Assembly: GCA_035772785.1 (NCBI GenBank)
Contig: JAOCPU010000039.1
Coordinates: 1-64,000 of the forward strand
From: Phlebiopsis flavidoalba
Lineage: Eukaryota; Basidiomycota; Agaricomycetes; Polyporales; Phanerochaetaceae
Length of the DNA: 64,000 bases
Direction of reading: 5' to 3'
The notes under the pieces were generated by a model. It made no database searches. It saw only the letters and a list, made by a program, of their open reading frames with translations, and was not told the DNA's origin. How positions within the stretch are numbered: position 1 is the first letter of the stretch; the number at the start of each line of letters is the position of its first letter. A program made the position numbers and the translations under genes. Below, one piece after another: positions 28,123-40,658 of this stretch.

Positions 28123-29025
28123 CAGGCCCCCTGCATATCCCCTCAGAGGTCCGATCGCCATTTTCCGGTTTGTACCCGGATGATTTGGTCCCATTTGTAC
28201 CCGGATGGGTACTCCAGGGCACCCCCCCGAAGGGACCGATTTGTACCCGCAGACCGCATATATCCCCAAAAAATCGCCAGTATAGGGAAAATCAAAATTA
28301 TATCAGAAAAATCGCCGAAAATGATAGAAATATTCTTATAATTGCCGAGAGGCATTATATACTTGCTAAGGCCTCGGGGACAGCCCTCGAATGCATATTG
28401 AGGCATTTACTGAGTTTTTCAGCAAGCTTGCCAAGTACTAGTGACTTGCGAGTACTGCTCACACTATGACTGTGCATTTCCTCTGCGCCTTTATGGCATC
28501 CTTGAAAGATGGGAGAAAGCGTGAGACATACTTGGGTCAATGATATGTGTATGAATGAGAAGTGGCTGTTGTATGCATGCTGCACTAGAGGAGGGGAGGC
28601 CTAGGCTACAAATATCCTATGAAAACATGAGAGCAGGATTACGATTTTCACACCCGACTAATGCCATCACATGCCTAATATGGTCAGCCACGGTCTGCAC
28701 GGAGAGTAGATTTACACTAATTCTCTCCCAAGATGGGTCGGTTGATGTCAAGAACAACACCGGCGGCCGCCCCGGGGTTGCCCGTGCTGGTGCTTCGGTT
28801 ACAAGCGCCGGGAGCTTGCCTGCCCAAGGCGGCTTGTACCCGGACCGACGCAGGACCTCTCGCGGCCGGGTCGTTTGTAGTATGTACCCGCCGAAAAAAC
28901 ATCGGTCCTCGAGCCAAATTTCGGCCGTTTGTACCCCCCATAATTTTCGGAGGGCCGCCCTCCGGGCGGCCGGTTTGTACCCGCATCCCCATACACCCCC
29001 GTAGCGGGATATGCAAGGGGGCCTG
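28123..29025. mobile_element. Terminal-inverted-repeat element with tandem TTTGTACCC motifs (MITE-like)
   Basis: The left end CAGGCCCCCTGCATATCCC is repeated in inverse at the right end (CAGGCCCCCTTGCATATCCC when read on the minus strand), enclosing 903 bp. Both subterminal regions carry several direct copies of TTTGTACCCG (for example near 28171, 28194, 28240, 28928 and 28972), a pattern seen in transposase-binding subterminal repeats. No transposase ORF is present, so it would be non-autonomous. A target-site duplication is not clear: the 8-bp flanks GGTTTGCT and GTTCTCTG are only loosely similar. The element sits upstream of F-box copy 1. Confidence 0.65.
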
Positions 29026-29404
29026 GTTCTCTGGGTTGCCCCCGAGTCCCGGACGCCCGAGTCACGTGAACGGCTCAGTGTGCAACTGACGGCTGTAGTC
29101 TGTAGAAAACATGATTTTGTCCGAGTCAAGCACATGGATGGCCATCTGTGCGCGTGTAGAGCTCCCTACTGTAGCAGGCATGGTACTCATCTGGCACAAG
29201 GGAGCGCAGACAGAATACTGTGACGGCGCGGCCGAGCTCTTGGACCCGTAATTGGAATCTTGATGGTGCGATGTACACGCTTCAACTCTCGCCATTCTCG
29301 CTAGCAGTATTGAGGCTCCGTGCCATTGGTTACAATAACAATGACAGGCGTACTCCACTACCTGGACTCTACAAGTCTCTAGTACTACCCGCGAGCGGAG
29401 TTTA

Positions 29405-30020
29405 AGCGCCTAATCAAACACGTCGCGTCGCGTTGGCGTCGCGTCGAGAAAACGGGCTGGCACGTTGATTTGAAATTTGAAACTGCAACAGATAAATCAA
29501 GAAGCGCACGCTATAGCGCAACTGACCTTGTTCGCCGCCCTCATCCCCCCGTACGACCCCAAGCCACTTCGCGGCCCACCCTCAACCCCGCGTCGTCTCC
29601 TTGCAGCAAGAGTATGGCCTGCGGCACGCCGCTGGGGTCGCCGTCGCTCTCTAGTTCACAGAGCGGTCCACTGGGTTTGCATTCACACCTCGCCGCCGCG
29701 GTGCGGGGTACTTCTGGACGTGTATACCTTCGCTGCCTTCGTGCTAGACCCGTTGTAAATAACAGATCATTTGCTCACGGTATTACGTCGTTTGCAACGG
29801 TAGGAGCAGCGTGGCTCAGTGTCTCTTCAAGCGTGACCGAGAGGGGAGATACCAGTGTGGATTCTCTTCTTGGAGCCCAGGTGAACGACCACCAGAAGGA
29901 CGTACGTCGTTTATGGGGGCGGCGACTGTTCTTGTGGCGGACTTTGACGTGGTTTTGGGGGAGATAAACACCCTTTCTTGTACACGAGGGGAAACCAACA
30001 CACACACAATCAAACACTCA
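29405..30020 (+). repeat. Dispersed repeat, copy B
   Basis: It is related to copies A, C and D by its CGTCGCGTCGCG box, the CTGGGTTTGCATTC segment, the GTATACCTTCGCTGCCTTCG block and a terminal ACGAGGGGAAACCAACACA that is nearly the same as the end of copy A. The ACGCGT palindrome is degraded. Copies A and B are direct repeats about 3.2 kb apart and bracket F-box copy 1 plus the TIR element. Confidence 0.65.
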
Positions 30021-30049
30021 AGCTCGAGATATTGCGTTCAAGCTTAGTA

Positions 30050-30893
30050 TACCTAGAAATCATAGTTACATTAATTCTTTTGCTCACTATCCCTGGGTGT
30101 GGCGCACCGGAAGCTTGCACAGTGGTATTTTTGCCCAACATCTTGTGTGGTAGCATGCTTTTTCTGAGGGCTGAGGATGAGACTGATTCACAGCATAGAA
30201 CGCCGTGCTCAGACCCGTGTAAATACATGAGTAGATACCTTCGATTTCGACATGCTTCAGGGATTGTCTGGCGACTGCGTGGGACCGTGGGTACAATCCA
30301 CTACACTGTGGCGGCCTTTGATGCACGCGCGTCAGCGGGTTTACGCGACTTTTTCCTTCTTCTCACCTTGCCTCAGATGATCTCAATACTCCTCTCACCC
30401 ACCGCCTAGAGTAGCCCACAGTCACGTTCAGGTATGCTGGCAACAGCTCTCCTACGGACGCACCAGGTAGTCAGGTTAGAAAATATTTGCCAGAAATCAA
30501 AACCGCCACACTCTAATATACGAACAGACCTTGGCTAACACACTCTAGTCGTAACAAACTATGCCACGAATCCTGAATACCATACCCTGAGGCTGGGACA
30601 TCTCCAGCAGGAGGGACAAGATACGCGAACGTAGAGGCGGCATTTTGACACCCCTTGATGGAGCTCTGTAAGTCAAAAATGTCAGTAAACTGTCTCGCAA
30701 AGCTTGGCTCACGCGCAGTGACTTAGGTGAACGCCCCGCACATCCGGCTGATGGCTACAGTTGGGCTGATTGGGGGCAGTGAGAAACAAACAACAGCGTG
30801 AAGCCGAGCGTGGAAAGAATATAGCGATGTGAGTAAGCGAGCTATGTACAATTCGTCCTCTTCAGCAGTTACTTACTGAACTAACTTGTCTGG
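30050..30893. other. Intergenic, nothing recognised
   Basis: A plus-strand frame (29978-30409) crosses this region without recognisable content. Mostly AT-balanced sequence leads into the small minus-strand gene. Confidence 0.4.
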
Positions 30894-31215
30894 CTAGTTG
30901 TCAGATGTAACGCGTTCGCTGTCATCAATGGAGTTGTCTATGAATGGATCTGTGTTCAGCCACCTTGGTGTCCAATTAAAGGAAGCAATCTAAATTTACC
31001 GCCTCACCAATCTCAGGGAGGCGCATTTCACCACCCCGCGTCGCAATAGCCGGTGCCTCAGGTCCGTCGCACTCAAATTCGCCGTCATAGAACGAGGCAG
31101 CACTTTGCGAGACGGTCATGTCCGACCAAGGTCGACCCATGGACATGTCCTCGCAGATATAATTCAGATGAATGCGCGCTCGAACGCTACAACGAATTGG
31201 ATTGACAGAAGACAT
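30894..31215 (-). CDS. Small two-exon protein, unidentified
   Basis: An ATG at 31215 opens MSSVNPIRCSVRARIHLNYI, and the exon runs to EMRLPEIGEA. A GTAAAT donor near 31000 and an AACACAG acceptor near 30951 join it to DPFIDNSIDDSERVTSDN and a stop at 30894, giving a protein of about 95 residues. The acidic tail and the clean splice join support a real gene. I do not recognise the family. It points away from the membrane-protein gene, so the two share an upstream region of about 630 bp. Confidence 0.4.
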
Positions 31216-31845
31216 CGCTCCACAAGGCTCGAAGGACAGTATTCAGACGCGCTCAAGGCCAATCTCACTGATCAAGAAAATCGTTGAGATCGACAATCAA
31301 TGAGAGGAAGAGGAATAGCTGACATTACAAAATGGTCGACGATCGCATCGTCGTTGCTTTGGACGTAATGGAGACATAAGGCCAATCTTCAAGTTCCTGA
31401 TGTTCCGACTGTAATGAAGATATGGGAAGTCTGATGGGGTGGATGGGTGTGGGTAGGGAGGCATATTTGGCTCATGTATATTCAAATTATGGCAGACACA
31501 ACAAGTAGAATCATGTTTTGCATGCATGTTTATCCGAGCGAAACTAATGATACTTCATACGCCGGGTGGTGGGGGTTTTTTCTCAGTATTTGCTCGGTTG
31601 TGGGTCCCCCTCCCCCAGTCTCTTCCCCCGGCAATCAACTTTACCACGGTTGAAACGGTATATGAGGGCCCGTCCTCCTCTCTTACCGTCTGCTCTTCCG
31701 ACGGCCTCGACGTCCATCTTCCGGTTCGACGACGACACGAAGGGCTTACGCCCAGCCACGCTAGTCCAGCACACGACGCTCTCTGCATGCGGAACGACTT
31801 CTGATTAACGCTCTCAACGCTTCTACGACATTCAAGCACCTCATC
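31216..31845. promoter_or_regulatory. Divergent upstream region
   Basis: This segment separates the 5' ends of the small minus-strand gene and the plus-strand membrane-protein gene. Overlapping short ORFs exist on both strands (31526-31839), but none looks coding. Promoters for both genes are expected here; no specific motif is claimed. Confidence 0.35.
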
Positions 31846-34800
31846 ATGTTACCTCTCGTGCCTACACTTGTTCTCGCTTTTGTTTCATTCATATCATCCG
31901 CCTTCGTTATACTTCGAATTGTCATTCCTATCCTTCCTCCACACCCCCTCAGCAGGCGGGTTCCTCCTGTATGTCCATCACTGTCCTCGTTGGTATTCTG
32001 CTGACTGTTCTGTAGTCGGAGTTTGGGCTCCCAAATTTCAAGACCCTTTCACCGGCAGACAAAAGCCACATTTGGCTGGCCTCATTGGATATAATCGCCC
32101 CTCGCCGTCTTTGTGTGGCAAGCTCTTTCCGAGTATTTCGGAGGAACGTCCGGTTACGATGTCGTCAACGACCCCGGTTCAGCAGTGCGAACTATGGATT
32201 GCTACGACGCTGAGACAGTCTTGCCTCCTCACCATCGCCACTCTCACTTTGGCGCATGTTCGTATGGGTCAACCCGTCGCCTTTGGAAGACGCATTGGAT
32301 GCTCTGGGCCCCCACCTTACTCTTAGCGGCCACCTCAACTGGCCTTGCTGGAGTTCTCGCCGGTGCAGGTGTAAGGGGAAAGTTTCTTCTGGGGTCTCTT
32401 TGGCTACTCTTTTGCACTCGCAATCACAAGCACGATTTCTTTCGTCTGCCTGATTGGCACTCTATTCATCATTCGCCGTAACCTCGCCGCTCTCAACGAC
32501 ATACGGAACCCGTGGCCCCCAGTTGAAATTGAGAACAAAATCCGGTATTCGTTCTCCACGGAAGACATCAACGCTCTCAAGGATGGGAGCTCATGGATTA
32601 CTTCGCGAGCAAGTTCTCGCTGCGAGTCCCTTTCTGCCTTTTCTTTCTCAACACACCACACCCGCGCGCCCTCTAATGCCAGCTCTCATGTCCAGATACA
32701 CCCCCAACCTCGCCTCTCACCCTTCCATTCCGCCAAAATCTTCGTTCTGGTTTAACCCCGCCACTCCAAGTGGTTCCAATGGTCGCGAGTCCCCAATCCC
32801 GCCTGTCCCTCCTCTACCCGCTCCATACCGTCCTTCAACCCCGTCGACCTATAACGTCAACGACGACCCTGACCCTTTTAGACGGGTAGATCCCCACATT
32901 CGTCTTGGGTCGCAGTCGTCATGGCTTACTGAGAACCCCGGTTGGCAGTATGAGCGCAGCATGTCCGAGTTCTCTTTTCCTCCTTCACCAAGCCCTTGTG
33001 GCAAAAATTCCTCATTCCCATCCAGCCCTGACTTGCGAGCCGACCTTCTGACTGTGACACCTGTCCCCTCGGCCGACGTCTCGCGCCCTCGATCCATCGT
33101 CAGTCCGGATGTTTTGGGTGGATATGGATACGCTCCTGATGCTGTCCAAGCGGAGAGTAGCGGTATTACCACCTCAATCATGGCGGGAAGCGAAGTTGAT
33201 CTTTCCATCTATCGAGCTATTAGTTGGATGGTCTTAATTTGGATCCCCACAGTGAGCAGTTTTTATAGGTTGCGTAGACATCCTCTCACCATATCCTATA
33301 GGGCCTAGTCCTACCATACGCTATCGCGACTGAGCTCTTCGCAACCTCCAACATCCAGTCACTTCTTTTGGTGTTGTCTGTAACACTCTCGTCTCCCATC
33401 TTGGCCGCCAACATTCTGCTTCGTTCTCCCATCCCGATTCCTACCGGCCTCTTTGATTCTCCGTCCAAACCTCCGTCGGTCGTCATGCGTGCACCATCTC
33501 TCCGTCTAGCTCTACTCAGAATGTCCGTGGATTCAAGCTCAGTGGCAGCACTACTGTCGTCGAAGATCGTCGCAGTGGTGACGTGTGGCTTGCGCAAGGC
33601 GATGCTGTCGAAGGCAAAAGCAAGATCGCTCGTGCTCTCACTTTGTTACAGCCCAAGCCGAAGTTGTCCGTATTACCTTCGCAAGAGGAAAAATTCTCTA
33701 GCGGAAAATCCTCCATTTCGCCTTCGATTCAAGACATAAACGAAGCGAGAGCCGCGCCGTGTACCAGAGCCCATACTCACGCGGAATCTGGTATGCACAA
33801 GGAGATGGGAACACGCAAGAAGGATTCCAAAGCTTCTTCGTACTACTCCGGCACCGATGACAGTGTGGCCTGTGCCACCAGAATTATGATTGCTCAGCGC
33901 CACTACTCTACTCTTGCCACCAACATTGGTCCTTCCGCCTTCTCCAGATCGCAGGCCAGCGCCGGAGACTGCTGCCACGAACTAACCGCTGTCGACGTCG
34001 TCGAAGCCAGCATTCCTGATCGCAAGCGTCACAGCCACCTCCGTGCTCGCTCTGTCTCGTCGATCCACTCGATCCCCCGATCTCCGATCAGCTTACCACC
34101 GGACTCGCCTCTGCCACCCTACTCCTCCGACACTGAAGAACTTCAAGGCTGCTTCTGCATCCAGACGTTCTGGCCCACCGCAAGTCTTACTCGTCAACCG
34201 CCGACGAGTTCTCATTCGGCCCCATCGATAGCGATTATACCAAGGAGAGATTGACGCACTCTCTGCTGGTTTACTACCGTTGCTCATTCCTGGACTCACG
34301 ATCAGCCCAAGACATGAAGATCACCGAGGGTTGGAAGACGTCCCCACTTAGATCCACGTTGAGTAACAAGCAGCGAAAGAAGCCCATGTTCCCACAGAGC
34401 TTGGTGACATATCCCTGGATTTCCCGTCACTTCAAACACCACTCGACGCCTCGCCACAACACTCAGGGACCACAAACTCAAAAGGGACCAGGAAAACATC
34501 GTCTCATAAGACACAGCAATTTCAGTCTTTCAAGGTGCGTTTTAAATCGGCTCATGTTGGTGAAGTGCACCCGCTGATCGTTAGTTTAGCCTCGGTCTCG
34601 ATGAAAGCAGTAGCAGGCTTTCGACGTCATGCAGCGATTTGACCCACGCCTCTGACACAAGGCGCGGTCGGCGGGCTACTGTCGGCAATACAGAAAATCG
34701 CAAGACGGCATCAGTTGTGAAAACGGCGATGGTCCTTCCCACTATCTCATGGTGGTGACCGAGGAAGATGAGGGCAAATCGTTCGGATTCCCCCCAGCCA

Positions 34801-35550
34801 TACGTCCGGGGCTTACTTGGTGGTCTTGACGCGCCCACGAATGTCGACAGCTCAATCGTCACCCTCATCTCTGAACTCGACCAGGAACTCCAAACTACGC
34901 CCCCTTTTCCGCCAACTCGGAGGTCACTCTGTTCGAGTTTCGACCCTCATGCAGGACGGTGTTCTTGAGAGTACTCCCCAGGAGTCCAAGATCCAAGCAA
35001 GGCGTCACTCTAGGAAATCTGAGGTTACCTCTCTTGTCCCAACATCCTCATCGAAGGCTTCGCGGTCCATCGGTCCGGCATCATGTATTTCAAGTCTGAC
35101 GAGGCCACATTGACATCTGGTTTCATGACGACGGACCTTTCAGGCCGCTCCTCGCCGATCATTCGACCCCTCGCTCCCAAGCGGAAGGGTAGCAAGGAGA
35201 CCGCCTCAAGAAGACGGCCTGATCAAGAAAACGTCGCCCCCGCTTCCAAAGGCCTCCGTCCGCTTTCGTTGCTCAAAGACCGGGATTACAACGCCATCCC
35301 AGTCCCAGAGACGAGGCCTCTGTCCCTTGGCAAGAATTCGAAGAAGGCGCGTGCGGCAGACAGCGAGAACGACGAATCCTTGAGCCACGCATCGAGCTCC
35401 AAGCGTGCAATCAAAACCCCTCAAGCTGGCCCGCAACGAGACCACGAAGCAGCGCGCCATCCTTCGCGAAAACGAGGCCCTGCCAGACGTCGTGGTCCGC
35501 CCACCCTCTGACGGCCAGCACATCGGGCTTTCATACAAATTCCGGTAAAC
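31846..35550 (+). CDS. Multipass membrane protein with long Ser/Pro-rich tail
   Basis: The ATG at 31846 opens a hydrophobic helix (VPTLVLAFVSFISSAFVILR). After an intron the sequence PNFKTLSPADKSHIWLASLD leads into further membrane segments: DIIALAVFVWQAL, HWMLWAPTLLLAATSTGLAG and FLLGSLWLLFC with FVCLIGTLFIIRRNL. A disordered Ser/Pro-rich segment follows (32650-33150), then another helix pair across an intron (SWMVLIWIPT, GLVLPYAIATELF) and LLLVLSVTLSSPILAANILL. That makes about six transmembrane helices. The remainder to SYKFR and the stop at 35550 is a long basic Ser/Pro-rich cytoplasmic-type tail with SSADEFSFGP and KRKGSKETASRRR stretches. It resembles unnamed membrane proteins common in Agaricomycetes; function is unknown. 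Several frame slips occur (for example near 33510, 34130 and 34900). Confidence 0.65.
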
Positions 35551-36022
35551 GATGACGACAACGTTTTTTATGTTCTATATTGTTTAATGTTCGTTGTTCA
35601 TATACTCTGTTAATCGCGCTGACTTTCTTGGCCGGATGTCGCATGCCGTACTCCCATCTCCGTTGCATTGCTGTTTATATGCTACTAATAGTCGAAGTCC
35701 CAAACATGAATTCGTTCGCACCACATAGGTTTATTCTTGTCGATTATGCTTGTTTTGCCCCTGCTGTTCTTTGTCGATATTGCTCTCCTAGTCGTTGTTG
35801 CTTTCCTTGTCGATACTGCTTTCCATGTCCATACTGCTATCTAGTCCGCTCACATGTCTTTGTTCACACGAATGCGCCCGCTAGTAGGGCGTGGCTAATG
35901 TTCTCATGATATAACGAATACATACTTGCCTTAGAATACGTTGACTTGACTTCATGCACGCAACGTGGGCTACGATCCGAGCACGTGCAATAATAACTGG
36001 TATATGAGATGTGGGCTAACGT
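35551..36022. other. Convergent intergenic region
   Basis: It lies between the 3' ends of the membrane-protein gene and THOC3. A T-rich stretch with repeated TTGTCGATAYTGCT-like units at about 35735-35835 is present. No gene is seen. Confidence 0.5.
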
Positions 36023-37400
36023 CTACGTCGGCATCCCTGGACCGAAGAGGGATACATATGCGGTGGGAATGGGTGGTTGGTCCGAACGTTGTGCTGTTTG
36101 AAATAATGCCCGCAGTAGGCGATAATGTATTTTGACGGGTGCCACGCGTCGACGGTCGGTGACCAGCGGAAAGTGGGTATACGATGCAGTGGCATGCCTG
36201 TTTCTGTAGCACACTATTGGCCAAGCGATCAGAGATTTTATTACCCCTACCTGGAAAACACGTACAATGTCAATGTATTTGCCCTGGCTGGATATTGCGA
36301 TATATTCCCCGTCGTGTGAGAAGCTGAGTGCAGTGATAGAATGACTAAGAGAGCATTAGCATAACAAAGTGTATGGGAATGTCAGTACGTACTCGCAAGA
36401 CGTGATTGTTTTCGAGCATATCCAGTCGTTCAGATCGAATAGGTTTATGATGGAAAAATCATTTCCGGCTGATGCTAGGTAACTGGTCAAAACGTATAAT
36501 CATGAGAAACAAGAGATAGCAGAAACCAGGGTATATGACGTACTTTCCCCGTGGATCCAACCCAACGGCGGAGCATCCCCCGACATGAGCCGGGACTGCA
36601 TGTATTTGCTTCAAGCTTGGATATTCCAGGACTTTCAACGTATGGTCTGTCATATTTTGTGTTATGACTGCCTCGCCAGATTATGGGCTGAATAGAACGT
36701 TTTGTGGCAAATAGCTTTGTATTGACTGATCAGGACAATTATTTCGCGGATGAAGGATGTAGGATCAAGAAAGAAAACATACCGGCTGCGACAGGTTTTG
36801 CGACGTCCAAGAGTCCGTGTCCTCTCCCTCCTTACGACCATGTCCTATGACGTATATTGGGCGGGCTTGCCAGCGCTTCGACCATAAGACCGTCTTCCCG
36901 TCCGGTGACACACGTAGCGACATTGGCATAATGCCTTAGAGAACTGCAACATACTGAGTAATAGCGAGACTCTGTTATATTGTCGTAAGTGCGACCTAGA
37001 ACGTCTGTAGAAAGAATTATACTGACGCCGTTGATCCTGTGTCCCAAAATACTACTCTCTTGTCCTTTTGGCTTGAAGTAACAATATATCCGGGTGCACC
37101 GGGTTCCACGACATGTAGGTCGACGTCTTCAACCATGTCCGCCCGTCCCAATTAGCTGCTGGAGGGCGGAAGTCAGCTCCCTAGTCATCATTGAGCTTCA
37201 CAGTAGCATTCTATACGAAGTCGGTAACGACCGTACTCACTGTCTTCTCGGGAACCAAACACGCCGTCGTTTTTGTCTATGCCGTCCTGCGCCGAGCTTC
37301 TCCGGCCCATCGCAATTCCAGGCGACATGGGTCCCGGGAGTCTGGTTACTGTTACTTTCGGATAGTCGCGTGCGGCTTGGAATGCGGAGAAGTTAGGTGG
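36023..37400 (-). CDS. THOC3: THO complex subunit 3 (WD40), THOC3/TEX1-like
   Basis: THOC3/Tex1 is a WD40 propeller in the THO/TREX complex, which couples transcription to mRNA export. Characteristic blocks in order are: HVAWNCDG (first blade), VTSSQKDKRVVFWD (second blade), then NHTLKVLEYPSLKQIHAVPA with HVGGCSAVGLDPRGKY. An intron follows, then LASAGNDF/DLNDW, ITALSFSHDGEYIAISSQG, KYIDI, a second intron, ETGMPLHRIPT, VDAWHPSKYIIAYCG and the C-terminal VSLFGPGMPT before the stop at 36023. The last motif matches the VKLFG ending of the human protein. The order and spacing are as in THOC3. The N terminus is not fixed, and frame slips occur near 36455, 37100 and 37290. Confidence 0.78.
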
Positions 37401-37750
37401 CTAGCATGTTCTCGTAAAAACGCAAGGTTAACCAAGGTTCAAAGAATAGGAGCGGACGAGACGAACATGCATTCCTCGAGCCGTGAAGGTCCGTGTGCAG
37501 AGGAGGCGAAGGTGGTCGCTGGGGTGGAGGGATCTCGTCCTCCTCCTTGCCTCTATTAGCATTGAGACATCCCTCTCCCTGTTTGCTACATTTTGAGGAA
37601 TTAGGAGAGAGTTGTATACGCGCAGATCGGGGGGACGGTCAAAGCGAGAGGCATGGTGCAGAAGCGCCCCACGAAATGCACGCGTTCGGTAGGGGATCTG
37701 GTTGTGATCGAGATCCAGCGCTTAGTGGCCTATGAGATCGCCCCGTAGAC
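37401..37750. other. Intergenic between THOC3 and the RING gene
   Basis: This region holds the divergent 5' ends of THOC3 and the RING gene. Short plus-strand ORFs (37493-37735) are not convincing. Confidence 0.35.
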
Positions 37751-38970
37751 ATGCTTCGCATGAACGGCGACCCCTCTTCACGACCGGACTCGCACTACTT
37801 ATGGGACCCACTACGCGCAGCCAACGCGCACGACGGTTCCGCAGTCAGACACTGGAGGACCTCAATGGACACGCAGATCAGGGCATCCAAGATGAGAGGC
37901 GGGATGTAGGTCAGAGGGTTGATACGGACATTATTGCGGTCGAGGTACGGTAAGTTCTAGGGCTTTTGAGGTCGCATTCGCGGCGACGGTGGATTCTTAC
38001 AATGATAGTAGATCAAAAGATGCAACTATTGAGGTCTATGTACTTACAGCCCATCGTAATATAGAAATTCATGTTTCAACTTTCAAAAGTCCCTGGGGAA
38101 CCTGCGGAAAGATGCCGCCTCTCATGCGGAAGGAGAAATAAGCAGCTCAGAGAGGACCTCAACGAAGCGCATGAAGACATAGAAAGTCACTCTCAACCAA
38201 AGAAAGGACCACAAGGAAGGACCGACTGCAAAACAACTGCAGAAGAAAGTGGAACGCACTGAGGCAGCAGGTTGACGCACTGGAGCAGGTGCGAAAGAAT
38301 ACTGCGTCACATAGTAAGCCTCATTAAAGGGGCACTTTGCAGAGACGAGAGCGTGATAGAAAGAAGATTGCTCAGGTATGTACGTCTATGCCCCTCCTAA
38401 ACGGCTGTCGCTGATGCGTACATTAGCTGCGGGCAAAGGAAATACGGAAGGATGCAGAAGATTTGCAAGAACAAGCCGACTTTGAGATAGGTGATAATGC
38501 CCACCAGATGCGTAAAGTGAGCTTACAGCATCCATGTAATATTGCCCCTGACCAACATCACGCCAGCTGTTGCGTAAATTCCACGACACCATGCTCTCAA
38601 ATTCGATCGCGGACGACGAGGAATGTGCAATATGCATGATGAAGTTAGAAGTTGGTAATGCTCTTAGGTACGTAAATATCTAACACAATTCATTTTCAGA
38701 TTTATGAGTAGCGGAACAAGCTTCAGTTGCGAGCACACGTTCTGCAAATCCTGCACGGCAAAGTTGGCTCCCGCGTATGAAGAGTCCGTCAGCTGCCCCT
38801 CTTGTAGAAAGGATATTCCAAGGGAGGATATGGACAGTGAATTGTGAGTTTACAGCGTCGCAGCAGTGGGAATATGCCCTGTTAGAAGTTGCTAAGCGTT
38901 GGGCCACAGATTGACCGCGAAAGAGAACTGGAGACTAGCGATGAAGAAGAGGAGAGAAAGGCTTATATGA
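37751..38970 (+). CDS. RING-finger protein with coiled coil (putative E3 ligase)
   Basis: A C-terminal C3HC4 RING is clear: EECAICMMKLEVGNALR, then after an intron (38669-38699) FSCEHTFCKSCTAKLAP and ESVSCPSCRKDIPRED. The Cys/His order C-x2-C, C-x-H, C-x2-C, C-x2-C binds two zinc ions and would recruit an E2 ubiquitin-conjugating enzyme. Upstream exons encode charged helices (QLREDLNEAHEDIESHSQPK, KQLQKKVERTEAAG, LRAKEIRKDAEDLQEQADFE), a likely coiled coil. After the RING an intron joins to LTAKENWRLAMKKRRERLI and a stop at 38970. The ATG at 37751 is tentative. Frame slips affect the coiled-coil exons. Substrate and role are unknown. Confidence 0.65.
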
Positions 38971-40650
38971 TGACGAGAACGGGGACCTCCGACGGTACAT
39001 GGTGAGCTGCCTCGCTGCCTTGACCGCGATTGGGCTCTATAGTCGCGTGCACGAAACCTTAATCACAATACATGGACTTCCCCAAGCAACTGGAACAGCA
39101 ACGGCCAAGTACCAAAAAAGGGCCAATTGCCATCCTGCAGCTTCGCCCTCCACCCTGAAACGAGCAGCGAGATTGAAACCCGTCGTGCACCCACACAGCC
39201 TGTCTCTACACAAGTACGGCCCCCACCGGCGCTCGGCTTTCATGGCTTCAAGCCTAACAAAAGTGACCTTACGTATCGGTGCCGACGTGAGGGCCTGTGG
39301 GACACTCGTCCGGTGCCTATGGGATGATAATAGAGACTCCATTGAACTCAGAAAATCCGCCCGCCCTGGCAAGGACGCGAGTGATGTAGGACCGACTGAT
39401 CACGAGCGCGGTCAACAGCTGAGAGGTCCGAAGTCAGACGCGAGGGGAGTCATAGCGCAACCTCGGACCCATGACGGCGATGGTTTCGACCACCTGCGCT
39501 GAACCTGAGGCCTCTCAAGCTGGGGCCTGAAGCTCCAAGCACACCGGGGTATTCCTTCAGTCCACGCCAGCACCGAGAAGAAACGCACGACATTACAGGA
39601 GCTTGCGGATAACGATCGAAGAACCGCAGTACTGTAGCACCGTCATGCGTCATTCATCTTGTGGCGCTGCCCCAGTGTTTTAGACCGCGAGCATCCGGCC
39701 GTTTGAAGTTTGCGACACGATCAGATGTCGTCTCCGTCGTCTCTGCACACAACGTTTTCATGTGGACGCTTTAAATCCAATCTATGGAGATCGACTTTTC
39801 TGTGCGTAGACATTCGATCTTACACCTGGCACCGGGACGACGCTAATCCAGATATGGCCTGCATCCATCCGTATGACGGTTATCTAACTTGGTTCAGAAC
39901 ACGTCATCCGCCTACATACAATTGGAAAGGCTGGGCTGGGAGCTGTCTACATGTGTTACTAGTTTGTGTTCGTTTAGAAACAGACTGAGACGTTCGGGCT
40001 CAATGACTTATACCGTTTGTACCATCAGCGCGATAGAGTCCATATTATTCCGGCCTGGGATTAAGCAGTCGGATATGTGTGGACCTGGAGTCAATATCTA
40101 TCCCCTGCCCCCACAATCAGCATACGAAAAACTTCGTATGTTCAGACATTCCCATACCCATTCGCCACTTTATTCCTACCGCCTCATGGCCGTGGCGTCG
40201 ATTGTTCCACCGTATCGCGTCTTCGCAAGAGACGAGCACGTGCATTGTCCCCGGGAAGCGTGCGACGCCGAATTGGGGTGTGCTCCAGTTGTCAGGCAAG
40301 GGACCCGGACGGACGAAGCAAGGCCGCATCCATTTGGGGACAAATTTGTGGCGGCGGCGGCCGCCACGGCAGGGTCTTCTCCATGCTCCGAGCCTCCGAC
40401 CGACGAAGGAATATATTTCGCCCGACGGGAGGCGCAAACGTCTCTCGCTCCGAAAAGGGCCTCGAAAATACGCAGTAGGACGAACGCACCGGTGACCGAC
40501 TCGCTGCGCGTTCGAAGGCCCTGCGCTAGCCGCGTTTTCTGAACGATGGCGATAGGAGGCTGGGAGGGAAGATCGGTCATATATATACGGCGTGATGATG
40601 CATGATGTTAGCGACGCCTGAGGCATATGTTGCGGCGCTGCAACCAACAA
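38971..40650. other. Unassigned region
   Basis: Frames such as 38999-39502 (plus) and 39037-39372 (minus) overlap. A Pro/His-rich plus-strand frame could extend the RING gene, but no stop-free exon series is certain. The region 39500-40650 has overlapping GC-rich ORFs (39889-40542 plus, 40117-40842 minus) without recognisable content. Confidence 0.35.
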
Positions 40651-40658
40651 TCCCAAGC
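40651..40658. repeat. Target-site duplication, left copy
   Basis: TCCCAAGC directly abuts the left end of the transposon and is exactly repeated at 41181-41188 on its right side. An 8-bp duplication is the hallmark of hAT-superfamily insertion. Confidence 0.9.

Noticed and set aside
26225..30020. Copies A and B as LTRs of a retrotransposon
   Set aside because: The enclosed DNA contains an F-box-like gene and a TIR element, no gag or pol motif, and the repeats lack clear TG...CA ends or a primer-binding site.
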